Source: an uncultured Treponema sp. (GTDB lineage Bacteria; Spirochaetota; Spirochaetia; Treponematales; Treponemataceae). Taken from it: DNA of 21,083 nt. The stretch is from positions 1 through 21,083 of the forward strand of contig CAMVBP010000007.1 in assembly GCA_947165795.1 (NCBI GenBank), in the 5' to 3' direction. Below are positions 1 to 7,541 of the stretch, in pieces. The position numbers and the translations under genes were made by a program. The notes beneath the pieces were generated by a model. It saw only the letters and a program-made list of their open reading frames with translations, ran no database searches and was not told where the DNA came from. Each line of letters opens with the position of its first letter. Positions within the stretch are counted from its first letter, which is position 1.

Positions 1-835
1 ACTCCTGGAAACCAAGAGAACAAAGCTTGTCTTTTACAGACTCAAGGAACTGAACATATGGGTTTGTGCGGCCAGGAATAATACGTGCAGGTGGAATTGC
101 AATGTTGTAACCACGGAAGGTACCGTTTTTCCACTCGCCAGAAGAAAGCATCTTTGGAGTAATTTCTCCAATTTCGTTACCTGTAACTCCGGCACTCTTA
201 AGAGCATCGCGAACAGCTTCAAAACCGCTCTGAAGCTTGTAGAATACAGTCTCACGCTCAATCATCTTAAATGGAGAATCTGCAGCACCACGCTTCTTAG
301 CAAGGCCGTCCATAGCAGAAACTTCTGCAGCACTCAAATCATCTTTATTAAGAAGACCGCCTTCTGCAGAAATTGCCTTTTTTACAAGGTCCATAGTTGC
401 CTTAATGCGCTCAGGAAGAGCCGCACCAGTGTATTCAACCTTCTTTTCTGCATTCATTTTAAGAACGCCGTCTTTTACAAGAGGACCAAAAGCAGAACCA
501 ACATCCTTCTGCTCAAGACCAACTCCTGCAGCAATTTCCGGCATAGTGTGAGCACCCTTATCCTTAAGGAAGTTTACCATGCGCTCTTCTACAGTACCTG
601 TTTCAGCGAGCTTGCGGCCCATTTCTGTAATTTCAAAGAATGTATGTGGTGTACGGCGGATTTCTTTAAGAAGTTCCTTTCCAGAAAGCCATGAGAATGC
701 CTGGTTAGCATGACCTTCCTTATATTCCAGTTCCTTCTGGAGTTTTTCTGATGTAAGTTCATCCTTGTCTGAATACTTTAACAAAACCTTAATTTCAAGC
801 GGATGAAGATTTTTAATGATGTTTTTTACGTCCAT
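1..835 (-). CDS. pheS: Phenylalanine-tRNA ligase alpha subunit, archaeal/eukaryotic type (3' part outside window)
   Basis: Charges tRNA-Phe with phenylalanine in the cytosol as part of the PheS-PheT heterotetramer. The first 278 codons are visible, starting MDVKNIIKNLHPLEIKVL. About the first 200 residues are small winged-helix-like modules (for example EGHANQAFSWLSGKELL and TFFEITEMGRKLAE), which mark the archaeal/eukaryotic-type alpha subunit; the bacterial type starts with a coiled coil instead. Spirochaetes are known to carry the archaeal type. The segment WKNGTFRGYNIAIPPARI enters the catalytic region, which continues off the left edge. The ATG at 835 has an AGGAT ribosome binding site about 9 nt upstream. 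There is no room for a promoter between the upstream hairpin and this start, so transcription probably comes through that hairpin. The identity rests on overall architecture and recalled family sequence; the catalytic motifs lie outside the window. Confidence 0.92.
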   Translation of the reverse strand, partial: MDVKNIIKNLHPLEIKVLLKYSDKDELTSEKLQKELEYKEGHANQAFSWLSGKELLKEIRRTPHTFFEITEMGRKLAETGTVEERMVNFLKDKGAHTMPEIAAGVGLEQKDVGSAFGPLVKDGVLKMNAEKKVEYTGAALPERIKATMDLVKKAISAEGGLLNKDDLSAAEVSAMDGLAKKRGAADSPFKMIERETVFYKLQSGFEAVRDALKSAGVTGNEIGEITPKMLSSGEWKNGTFRGYNIAIPPARIIPGRTNPYVQFLESVKDKLCSLGFQE

Positions 836-849
836 TTTTGTAAATCCTA

Positions 850-882
850 TAAAAAAATAAACCGACAGATTAATCTGTCGGC
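850..882 (-). terminator. Hairpin plus U-run between the small secreted protein gene and pheS
   Basis: Positions 862-881 are a perfect 20-bp palindrome (CCGACAGATT / AATCTGTCGG). On the minus strand it is followed at once by a T-rich run (the A-rich stretch 850-861 on plus). This has the form of an intrinsic terminator for the gene at 930-1328. The pheS start codon is only about 15 nt beyond the U-run, so it may act as an attenuator or partial terminator. Confidence 0.75.
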
Positions 883-929
883 TTATATTTTATAATATTT
901 TGAATAAAAATTAAATAGGGTAGAGAATT

Positions 930-1328
930 TTATCTGTTAAATTTCAGATATGCAGAATACTGAGCTTTTCTCTGACCGCGTTCATCACGGAAGTATCTTT
1001 CAGAATCGCGTTTAAGATAATTGTAGCTGTAATACTGATTATCTTTCTGGAAGTCCAAAAGACAAGCCATAACTGTATTCATTGCTTCTCCCTTGTCGTA
1101 TGTAACGTAAAGAGTTTCATAATAAATTCTTACTTCATCATACATTGGGTTGTATTCAATTTTTACGCTTGCATTCTTATCTGTACAATGCTGATTTTCT
1201 GGAATAATTGTTGTTGTCTGAAGTTTTGTTTCTTCATATTTTTCCAAGTCTTCATCTGCGACTGGTGCAGCACATAAAGAAAATGCAGTTACTATCATAA
1301 TTGAAAGAAAAAATATTATCTTTTTCAT
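930..1328 (-). CDS. Small secreted protein of unknown function
   Basis: I do not recognise the family. The 132-residue product begins with a clear signal peptide: MKK, then a hydrophobic stretch to about residue 20, with likely signal peptidase I cleavage near SLCAA. The mature part of about 110 residues is polar, rich in Tyr, Asp, Glu and Lys (for example DEVRIYYETLYVTYDKGEA), and is predicted to be periplasmic or surface-associated. It has one Cys in the signal peptide and two in the mature part. The Cys at 19 has Leu just before it, so lipidation is unlikely. The ATG at 1328 has AGGAG about 6 nt upstream. The 123-nt gap upstream is very AT-rich and I found no convincing sigma-70 promoter in it. 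The gene is followed by the hairpin at 862-881. Confidence 0.75.
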   Translation of the reverse strand: MKKIIFFLSIMIVTAFSLCAAPVADEDLEKYEETKLQTTTIIPENQHCTDKNASVKIEYNPMYDEVRIYYETLYVTYDKGEAMNTVMACLLDFQKDNQYYSYNYLKRDSERYFRDERGQRKAQYSAYLKFNR

Positions 1329-1451
1329 AGCATACTCCTGAAAATCGAAAAAATGATTATTTAAAAACCAAAAATGTGTATTTTTTTTAGTTTCTAATTT
1401 GATTATTTAACAACAAGTTTGAAATAAAGTTACATTATCATTATCTTGAAG

Positions 1452-2159
1452 TTAAAAAGATTTATACTCTATTATTCTATCACATTCTAGAAAAAAATCA
1501 AGGTTAATAACATATCTTCCGGAATCTATTCCCATTGTAGGTTGATTTTTGATTAAAACTTTCCCGGAAATTTCCTTCGGTTTGTTTTTAATTAAATTTC
1601 TATAATATGAACGGACGGCTTCTTTTAAAGCATCCTCTGCGGCCTCTCGTAAACCTTCAAAGCCAAGCTTTAAATCTCCATATCCGCGCCCATGAATTAC
1701 CGGATTCTGTATGGAATTCCATAAATTATAATATTGAATCTGCGCTTCGTTTCGGGAAAATTCACACCAGCAGTTGAATCTGTTATTCTGAATCCACGGA
1801 GACGCATAATGAATTCCAGCTAAAATAAAGCTCTGATCATATAATTCAGTTACTTCAAGATATTCATCAACGTCGCGGGCCTTGTCTGAAGGTGTATATG
1901 TAAAAGACCAGCCGTATACCATTCCATTAATTAAAAAAGGGGCAACTTCCTTAATTGAATTAATCGGATAATCGTAAATTCCTTCTTCCAGATCAGTCTG
2001 TTCCGTAATTTCTTCCTGATTTTCGTCAAAAAAGCCTGGATATGCATCCAGTTCTGCCCAAAGAGGAATTCTAATATTTCTTATTACAGACGGCGTTTGT
2101 GCAAAAGAAAAATCAGATAATAATAGTATAGAAATAATTAAAAGCTTTAATTTTCGCAT
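1452..2159 (-). CDS. Secreted or periplasmic protein of unknown function, last gene of a four-gene unit
   Basis: I do not recognise this 235-residue protein by name. Residues 1-20 are a signal peptide (MRKLKLLIISILLLSDFSFA, cleavage before QTPS). The mature part has an acidic stretch around residues 45-60 (DENQEEITEQTDLEEG), an aromatic-rich middle (SPWIQNNRFNCWCEF) and a helix near residues 167-185 (GLREAAEDALKEAVRSYY) that recalls LPP20/FlgT-like secreted domains. That resemblance is weak. The gene starts 6 nt after the rhomboid gene stops, so it is almost certainly co-transcribed. The only purine-rich stretch upstream, GGAAGG, is about 14 nt from the ATG. I see no clear terminator after the stop. 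Its position next to an intact rhomboid protease is suggestive but proves nothing. Confidence 0.75.
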   Translation of the reverse strand: MRKLKLLIISILLLSDFSFAQTPSVIRNIRIPLWAELDAYPGFFDENQEEITEQTDLEEGIYDYPINSIKEVAPFLINGMVYGWSFTYTPSDKARDVDEYLEVTELYDQSFILAGIHYASPWIQNNRFNCWCEFSRNEAQIQYYNLWNSIQNPVIHGRGYGDLKLGFEGLREAAEDALKEAVRSYYRNLIKNKPKEISGKVLIKNQPTMGIDSGRYVINLDFFLECDRIIEYKSF

Positions 2160-2165
2160 TAATTG

Positions 2166-2819
2166 TTATTTTAATCCCTTCCATACTTTTATCGGATGAA
2201 TTCCCATTCTTATAACAAAATAAAGATAAGCGGTCAAAAATCCAAAAAGATGTGTAAAATGAGCAATTCCGGAATTTATGTAGAATATCTGGCTTCCCAA
2301 TTCAATTATAGTGTAAAGAATAACCATAACCGGCGCAGGAACAGGAATTACCCACCAGAGATAAATTATAGAGCGCGGGAAAAATACTGCATATGCAAAT
2401 AAAATTGAATAAACAGCGCCACTGGCTCCAATAAGGATAGAATAATAGTTATTTGTGAATTTATATACAAAATAAGATAAAATGCCGCTTAAAATTCCGC
2501 ACAAAAAATAAAAAAGCAGGAATTCTCTGGAACCTATGGCTTTTTCGATTGTAAGTCCAAACATAACGAATCCGAGCATATTCAGAAAAACATGCTGAAA
2601 GCTTCCGTGAACGAACATGTAGGTAAAAAACTGCCAGTAAAAGTGATATTTATCTATGACAAGCACTGATAATCCGCAATACTGATATATATAATTATAT
2701 AATTCCGGTCTTATATAACTGATTGAATAAATAGCAATGTTTATAAGTGCTATTACAATCGTTGCATTAAAAAATGTATATTTAAACGGTTTTCTGAAGA
2801 ATTTATTTTTTAGGGTCAA
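2166..2819 (-). CDS. Rhomboid-family intramembrane serine protease (catalytic residues intact)
   Basis: A membrane protease that cuts substrates within the bilayer. The 217-residue, roughly six-helix protein carries the family hallmarks in order: HxxxN in helix 2 (H76, N80 in HGSFQHVFLNMLG), the GxSG nucleophile motif (IGASGAVYS, Ser133) and HxxHxxG in the last helix (HFTHLFG, catalytic His190). The start is a TTG at 2819: GGTGA lies 6 nt upstream and no ATG occurs early enough to keep helix 1. This start overlaps the diguanylate cyclase gene by 17 nt, so translation is probably coupled. Substrates are unknown. Contrast the degenerate paralogue at 18652-19434, which lacks the histidines. Confidence 0.9.
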   Translation of the reverse strand: MTLKNKFFRKPFKYTFFNATIVIALINIAIYSISYIRPELYNYIYQYCGLSVLVIDKYHFYWQFFTYMFVHGSFQHVFLNMLGFVMFGLTIEKAIGSREFLLFYFLCGILSGILSYFVYKFTNNYYSILIGASGAVYSILFAYAVFFPRSIIYLWWVIPVPAPVMVILYTIIELGSQIFYINSGIAHFTHLFGFLTAYLYFVIRMGIHPIKVWKGLK

Positions 2820-3921
2820 AGTAAGTCACCATATTTCTGCCGTTATTTTTTGAAAGATAAAGTCCCTGATCTGCCTGATTTACAAGTTCATTCGGAGATT
2901 TTACTAAATTCTTTTCTGCGTCAAAAACAGTAACACCAACCGAAATTGTTACATGAAGATGCTGTCCGTTATAATGGAAATCGTGTTCATCTATAGCAGA
3001 ACGGATTCTTTCTGCAACGAGCATTGCATCTTCTTTTCCTGTATCATTCAATAAAACGGTAAATTCCTCTCCACCGTAACGACAGGCCATATCTGTTTCG
3101 CGGAGATTTTTGCGGATTAAATCTGCAACGTTTATAAGAACAAAGTCTCCGCATTCATGACCGTATGTATCGTTGAATTTCTTAAAAAAGTCAATATCAA
3201 ACATTAAAATAGAAAGATTCTGATTCTGTAAGAAGGCATTATCAATTGCTTCGGTGAGCATGTTAAAGAAGTAATATTTTATCTTTAAATGCGTCATCAT
3301 ATCGGTAGAGGCGGTTTCCAAAAGAACAGCATTATTGATTGCAACAGAAGCCAGAGATGCGATAGACATCATCTGATCTTTTTCATAATCTGTGTAGGTT
3401 GTATCGTCTTCAATTGCAATTCGTTCCTGTAAAACAAGAATACCATTTAAGTGATTCTTTTGAATTAAAGGAATAATTAAAGTTGGATTCAGCTGTCTTA
3501 TAACATCAAGATATTCAGAATCTTTTATATCGCGCTCTAATTCATCAAGTGTAACAGGTTTTGCCTGCTGAAGAAGAATAGTTGCGATATCTGAAGAAAT
3601 AGGAATTTCCAAAGGTTTTTCAAAATTATCTTTGCTTGTTTCGAGTTTTAAAACTTCATTGGTAATTAAGTCACGTACAAAAATTTCTGTTCCAAGAACA
3701 TGCATTTGAGCCATACAAACATATACGATTGATTCAAGAAGGTTTGTAAAATCAATGTTCTGACAGAAAGACTTTGCAATATCAAGAAGCTGTTCCAGGT
3801 CGTAAATTTGTTTTTCATATTGCAATGTCTGCTCTAAAGCAGTCTGTGCTGTATTCTTTTTATGAGAATCTTTTTTAGCCTTTGTTGTTTTAGTTTTGGT
3901 TCCTGCCTTAGTATTACTCAT
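2803..3921 (-). CDS. GAF-GGDEF diguanylate cyclase
   Basis: Makes the second messenger cyclic di-GMP from two GTP. The 372-residue cytosolic protein has a Lys/Thr-rich N-terminus, a short coiled coil (LEQTLQYEKQIYDLEQLL), a GAF-like sensor domain at roughly residues 40-200 and a C-terminal GGDEF domain from about 205. The active-site loop reads GGEEF (RYGGEEFTVLL), which is a functional variant. The metal/substrate helix DIDFFKKFNDTYGHECGD is intact. An RxxD motif (RETD) sits five residues before GGEEF, the standard inhibitory I-site, so product inhibition is likely. I prefer the ATG at 3921 over the in-frame GTG at 3936 because GGTGA lies about 8 nt upstream of it. The ATG overlaps the preceding gene by 8 nt. 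The GAF ligand cannot be told from the sequence. Confidence 0.93.
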   Translation of the reverse strand: MSNTKAGTKTKTTKAKKDSHKKNTAQTALEQTLQYEKQIYDLEQLLDIAKSFCQNIDFTNLLESIVYVCMAQMHVLGTEIFVRDLITNEVLKLETSKDNFEKPLEIPISSDIATILLQQAKPVTLDELERDIKDSEYLDVIRQLNPTLIIPLIQKNHLNGILVLQERIAIEDDTTYTDYEKDQMMSIASLASVAINNAVLLETASTDMMTHLKIKYYFFNMLTEAIDNAFLQNQNLSILMFDIDFFKKFNDTYGHECGDFVLINVADLIRKNLRETDMACRYGGEEFTVLLNDTGKEDAMLVAERIRSAIDEHDFHYNGQHLHVTISVGVTVFDAEKNLVKSPNELVNQADQGLYLSKNNGRNMVTYFDPKK

Positions 3922-5503
3922 GTGACATATCACCACTATTTATTATAACATAGTTTTTCATAATTTCAAAAAAAATGTTCCAATTTTCGTAATGTGATTC
4001 AAGGAAGTTAGAATTATCCCTGTTTCGCGAAGAAAACATCAAAACCTTTAAATTTGAAATTAATTCGCTTGAAGGCTTCTTTGCATCTGCAACAATATCA
4101 TCCAAAGCCTTAAAAAGAGACCATAAATTCGTACAAATAGACTGCAAAACGTCGTGAGCTTCTTCATTTATAGAAGTAACCATTTTATCAAGGCGCGAAA
4201 TAAAATCTTTATTTCTCTTACTGTCTTTTATATAACTTTCAAGCATTGCAATGTTGTTTCTCTGATCCTGCTTGAATGATTCTTCAAAAGCGTTAAATTC
4301 ATCTTCTGCATTAATAACTGCGTATACCTGAGATGAAAAACTAGATTTATATGTTGGATTATTAAAAAATCCTTCTATAACAAGGTCATTTAACAGGCTT
4401 TTTACACCGGCCGGAAGATAAATATGCAGGAAGGTCTTTAAAATTCGTAATGGAAGAATCCATTTAAATGATGATGGAGTTTCGTTCTGGAGCATATTAT
4501 TGTATGTCTGATTATAAGCAGAAAGCTCTTCCAGAGGTGCTTCTCCAAACAATTCCTGAATTTCATCTGAAATTGTAGATTCCTGAATTTCTGATTTGAT
4601 TTTCTGGTCGTCGGAATTATAGCGTTCCTGAATCATATTTGCAAAATCCTGACGCGGTGAGCCGGAATAATTGGCCTTGCTTGGTTCAAAATTTTCGTCG
4701 GAATGGCTTACCTGAATTAATAATTTTAGATTCTGCTTTGTAAGGATTCTGTTCAGCACATAATTGATTTTCTTGATATTTCCAAGGTAATTGCTTCTTT
4801 CTGTATCTGAAAGTTCATTTCCTTTTTTAAGTTCTGCGAGTGCTAAAACTGCATCGGCAAGGGCTGTATCAATTCTTAAGCCTGCAGTTTGATAGTACAA
4901 GTCTTCCAGAAGATTAAGTGCACGGCTTGCAGAAACCTCTGAATAAGAAGGCATATAAGAAAAATCTGCAGGAATAAAATTTGAATCAAAAGACTGCAAA
5001 AACGGAACAAAACCGTAGTGACAGAATTCAACAAACTGGCGCAGGTTTAAAATATCCTGATCCATTTTTTTGAATTTTTCTGTATTAAGGTCCCTTAATA
5101 AGGTTTCCATTGTTTTTCGCTGTCGTGCAAAAACGCGGTCAAGGTTTGCAATATCGCTTTGAGCTTCTTCCTTACGTGATTCATAAGAAATTTTATTTAA
5201 AAGCTGCAATTCCTGCGGTGAATAAGCTGTAATAATAAGCTGTGCTTCAAATCTGTGCTGTCTTAATACGTCGTTTGGAGAAACTGTTGCTAAAAAAAGA
5301 CGGTCTAAAGGAAGTGTGTTTTTATATAATGCAAAAATAGCTTCGCCGAAATTTGGCTGCAGCATTCCGTTTTTACATAGAACAGGCCGCATTTCTTTTA
5401 ACTGCGCTTCAAATTTTTTTAATAACTGCTTTTTTTGTACTTCAGGTGAGGATTTATGAAAAATAGAATCAAAAAATTCTGAAATGACTTGAAATAAACT
5501 CAT
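3914..5503 (-). CDS. Large cytosolic protein of unknown function, probably spirochaete-restricted (possibly DUF5312)
   Basis: A 529-residue soluble protein with no signal peptide and no clear membrane helix. It is mostly predicted helical, with coiled-coil-like stretches at about 120-150 (RVFARQRKTMETLLRDLNTEKFKKMDQDI) and in the C-terminal third. I see no catalytic motif. From memory it resembles the family of unknown function DUF5312 found in Spirochaetes, but I could not check. It is the first gene of a four-gene set (this protein, diguanylate cyclase, rhomboid, secreted protein) with overlapping or near-touching ends. A good promoter lies at 5557-5585. The ATG at 5503 has no obvious Shine-Dalgarno sequence. 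Its last codons contain the ribosome binding site of the cyclase gene, implying coupled expression and perhaps a role linked to c-di-GMP. Confidence 0.8.
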   Translation of the reverse strand: MSLFQVISEFFDSIFHKSSPEVQKKQLLKKFEAQLKEMRPVLCKNGMLQPNFGEAIFALYKNTLPLDRLFLATVSPNDVLRQHRFEAQLIITAYSPQELQLLNKISYESRKEEAQSDIANLDRVFARQRKTMETLLRDLNTEKFKKMDQDILNLRQFVEFCHYGFVPFLQSFDSNFIPADFSYMPSYSEVSASRALNLLEDLYYQTAGLRIDTALADAVLALAELKKGNELSDTERSNYLGNIKKINYVLNRILTKQNLKLLIQVSHSDENFEPSKANYSGSPRQDFANMIQERYNSDDQKIKSEIQESTISDEIQELFGEAPLEELSAYNQTYNNMLQNETPSSFKWILPLRILKTFLHIYLPAGVKSLLNDLVIEGFFNNPTYKSSFSSQVYAVINAEDEFNAFEESFKQDQRNNIAMLESYIKDSKRNKDFISRLDKMVTSINEEAHDVLQSICTNLWSLFKALDDIVADAKKPSSELISNLKVLMFSSRNRDNSNFLESHYENWNIFFEIMKNYVIINSGDMSHE

Positions 5504-5556
5504 TTTTTCGTGCAGTTTTTAAATATAGGTGGTACACAGCAAAACACCATTAAAAT

Positions 5557-5585
5557 ATTATACTTGATTTATTAGAAATTTGCAA
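5557..5585 (-). promoter_or_regulatory. Sigma-70-type promoter inside the end of dusB
   Basis: On the minus strand, TTGCAA (5580-5585), a 17-bp spacer and TATAAT (5557-5562). The -35 element lies within the last codons of dusB and the -10 just past its stop. The predicted transcript start near 5550 leaves a leader of about 45 nt before the gene at 5503. Confidence 0.7.
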
Positions 5586-6588
5586 TAAAACTAAAAATAT
5601 CAACGTAATCCTGAACTGTAGAGGCATGAACAATTTTTGCGCGTATTGCAGCTCCGCCTTCTATTCCCTTAGAGTAGGCTGCAAATCTTTTTCGCATTTC
5701 AAGGCAGGCATGCTGTTCTGAAGTTTCTTTTACAAGTCTGTTGAGTTCTGCAAAACCTGTTTTAATTCTTTCTTCTGGAGGAACCGGTGAATATTTACCT
5801 TCTGTTAATAAATGTACGGCATCTCTAAATATAAACGGATTTCCCATAGCGCCGCGCGCAAACATAACTGCATCTGCACCAGTCTGTTCCAGCATTCTTT
5901 TTGCATCTTCGGGCTTGAATAAGTCTCCGGAACCAAAAACTGGAATTTTTCTGCTGTCGTCTGCCTGATTTTTTACATAATCGACAAGGTCTTTCATTAT
6001 CTGCCAGTCTGAATGGCCTTCGTATCCTTGCGCTCTTGTTCTCGGGTGAATTGTAATGGCGCTTACTCCGGCTTCGAGTGCAGCCTGAGCCGCTTCCTTC
6101 CAGGTTATCTGCTTTTGTTCCCAGCCCGAACGAATTTTTACCGTAACCGGAATGCCGTCTTTGCCGCCACAGGCTTTTACTACGGCGCCTGCTATCTTAT
6201 ATAATCTGTCCGGGTCGCGGGTAAGTGCAGAACCTGCTCCAGTTTTTATAATTTTTGGAACCGGGCAGCCGCAGTTTATATCAATAACCTCGCAATGTGT
6301 TTTTTCAAGGACAATTTGTGCAGCCTGTGCCATAATATCTTCATCGCCGCCAAAAATCTGAACGGCATAGGCTTTTTCATTATAGGCGCGGTGCATAAGA
6401 ATTTCTGTTTTAAGGTTTTTGCGGACCAATGCTTCGGCGCTTACCATTTCTGTATAGGTAAAACAGGCTCCGTTTTCTATACAAACGGAACGGAATGCAC
6501 TGTCGCTGTAACCTGCTACGGGCGCAAGAAACAGATTTCCTTTTAAAGAGACATTTCCAATTTTTACCGGATGATATAAATCTGCCAT
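5572..6588 (-). CDS. dusB: tRNA-dihydrouridine synthase, DusB/NifR3 type
   Basis: Flavoenzyme that reduces specific uridines in the tRNA D-loop to dihydrouridine. The 338-residue protein has the TIM-barrel signatures in order: FMN-binding LAPVAGYSDSAFR (21-33), TEMVSAEAL, VQIFGGDED, the catalytic DINCGCPVPK with Cys108 as proton donor, VKIRSG (Lys151), ITIHPRTRAQGYEGHSDW (His181) and the phosphate-binding FGSGDLF and ARGAMGNPF. Length and order match DusB. The ATG at 6588 lacks a strong Shine-Dalgarno sequence. It lies 48 nt downstream of the TatD-like gene and is probably co-transcribed with it. The second Cys (106) beside the catalytic Cys is a small oddity. The precise tRNA position modified is inferred from family only. 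Confidence 0.95.
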   Translation of the reverse strand: MADLYHPVKIGNVSLKGNLFLAPVAGYSDSAFRSVCIENGACFTYTEMVSAEALVRKNLKTEILMHRAYNEKAYAVQIFGGDEDIMAQAAQIVLEKTHCEVIDINCGCPVPKIIKTGAGSALTRDPDRLYKIAGAVVKACGGKDGIPVTVKIRSGWEQKQITWKEAAQAALEAGVSAITIHPRTRAQGYEGHSDWQIMKDLVDYVKNQADDSRKIPVFGSGDLFKPEDAKRMLEQTGADAVMFARGAMGNPFIFRDAVHLLTEGKYSPVPPEERIKTGFAELNRLVKETSEQHACLEMRKRFAAYSKGIEGGAAIRAKIVHASTVQDYVDIFSFIANF

Positions 6589-6636
6589 AAACGGACGCCA
6601 GCGGCCTTATTCAGGCTTTGTCAGGCTCAACCAGCG

Positions 6637-7413
6637 CTATTCCGGAAGATTGAAAGCCTTACAGCTGTTTTTCCAAAGCTGTTCGCTAAGAACTTCCAAA
6701 TCCATATCAAGCATTTCTGCTAAAAAACGTGCTGTAGAAGGAAGATAAGCCGGCATGGTTCTCTTCTTCTCGCGGAATTCTGCAGGAATCATAAATGGAC
6801 TTTCTGTTTCCAGAAGAATTCTATCAACAGGAATATTCAAAACTGTTTCATGTAAATTTCTAGCGTTGCGATAAGTAAGATTTCCTGCAAAAGAAAACCA
6901 TATATTTTTATCGAGGCACTTTTTTGCAAAGGCTGCATCTTCTGAATAACAGTGTAAAATAGCTCCTTTGTCCGGCATTCGCTCAGTTAAAACATCATAT
7001 AAATCCTTGCCTGCATCTCTGTTATGAATAATAACAGGAAGATTATGCTTCTGAGCCAGTTCAAGCTGAGTAATAAAAAGTTCAATCTGAGAACGCTTAT
7101 CGCCAAACTGTTTAAAATAGTCCAGACCTGTTTCTCCAACTGCAACAACATTTGGAAGTTCCAGACCTTTTTCTACTGTGTTAATCCAGTCTGCGCCAGG
7201 ATTTGTTACTTCTGAAGGTGCAACACCAACTGCATAATAAATTCCATTAACAGATTTAAGGTTTGCATAAACCTTATTGAAATCATAGAGACTATTATTT
7301 ATACAAACAATTCTCATAACTCCAGCCTGCTTTGCCTGCTGAATTACGCGTAATTGTTCAATAGGATCATCGTATATAAGCCCGATGTGGGCATGAGTAT
7401 CAAAAAACTTCAT
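6637..7413 (-). CDS. TatD-family metal-dependent hydrolase (DNase-like) with altered active-site residues
   Basis: TatD proteins are amidohydrolase-fold, metal-dependent nucleases or deoxyribonucleases of the cytosol. The 258-residue length is normal. Visible motifs: DTHAHIG (His7, His9), VGETGLDY (Glu94), VIIHNRDA (His130), ILHCYS (His154) and LLETESPFMIP (201-210). Two positions depart from the usual pattern. The motif normally read as ETD[AS]P is ETESP, with Glu204 in place of the metal-binding Asp. The usual GxHPH is VGVAPSE, with Ala for His. Other ligands are intact, so activity may be altered rather than lost. The ATG at 7413 has AGGAAG about 8 nt upstream. The promoter at 7446-7474 drives this gene and very likely dusB. 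Confidence 0.9.
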   Translation of the reverse strand: MKFFDTHAHIGLIYDDPIEQLRVIQQAKQAGVMRIVCINNSLYDFNKVYANLKSVNGIYYAVGVAPSEVTNPGADWINTVEKGLELPNVVAVGETGLDYFKQFGDKRSQIELFITQLELAQKHNLPVIIHNRDAGKDLYDVLTERMPDKGAILHCYSEDAAFAKKCLDKNIWFSFAGNLTYRNARNLHETVLNIPVDRILLETESPFMIPAEFREKKRTMPAYLPSTARFLAEMLDMDLEVLSEQLWKNSCKAFNLPE

Positions 7414-7445
7414 GGCTGAACTTCCTGTAAGATGTGATTACTTTA

Positions 7446-7474
7446 AATATAACATAGTAAAGTTATAAAGTCAA
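7446..7474 (-). promoter_or_regulatory. Sigma-70-type promoter for the tatD-like/dusB operon
   Basis: On the minus strand, TTGACT (7469-7474), an exact 17-bp spacer and TATATT (7446-7451). The predicted transcript start near 7439 leaves a leader of about 25 nt that includes the AGGAAG ribosome binding site. Confidence 0.75.
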
Positions 7475-7541
7475 AATTTTAATTTGAGCAGCTTTTACGA
7501 AGAAAAATGCGTAAATTAAACAATTTTGGTTCAGATATTGC

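Noticed and set aside
34..261. Open frame of 75 codons on minus
   Set aside because: It lies in another frame wholly inside pheS.
930..1328. Lipoprotein reading of the small secreted protein
   Set aside because: The only N-terminal Cys (19) is preceded by Leu, which does not fit even a relaxed lipobox.
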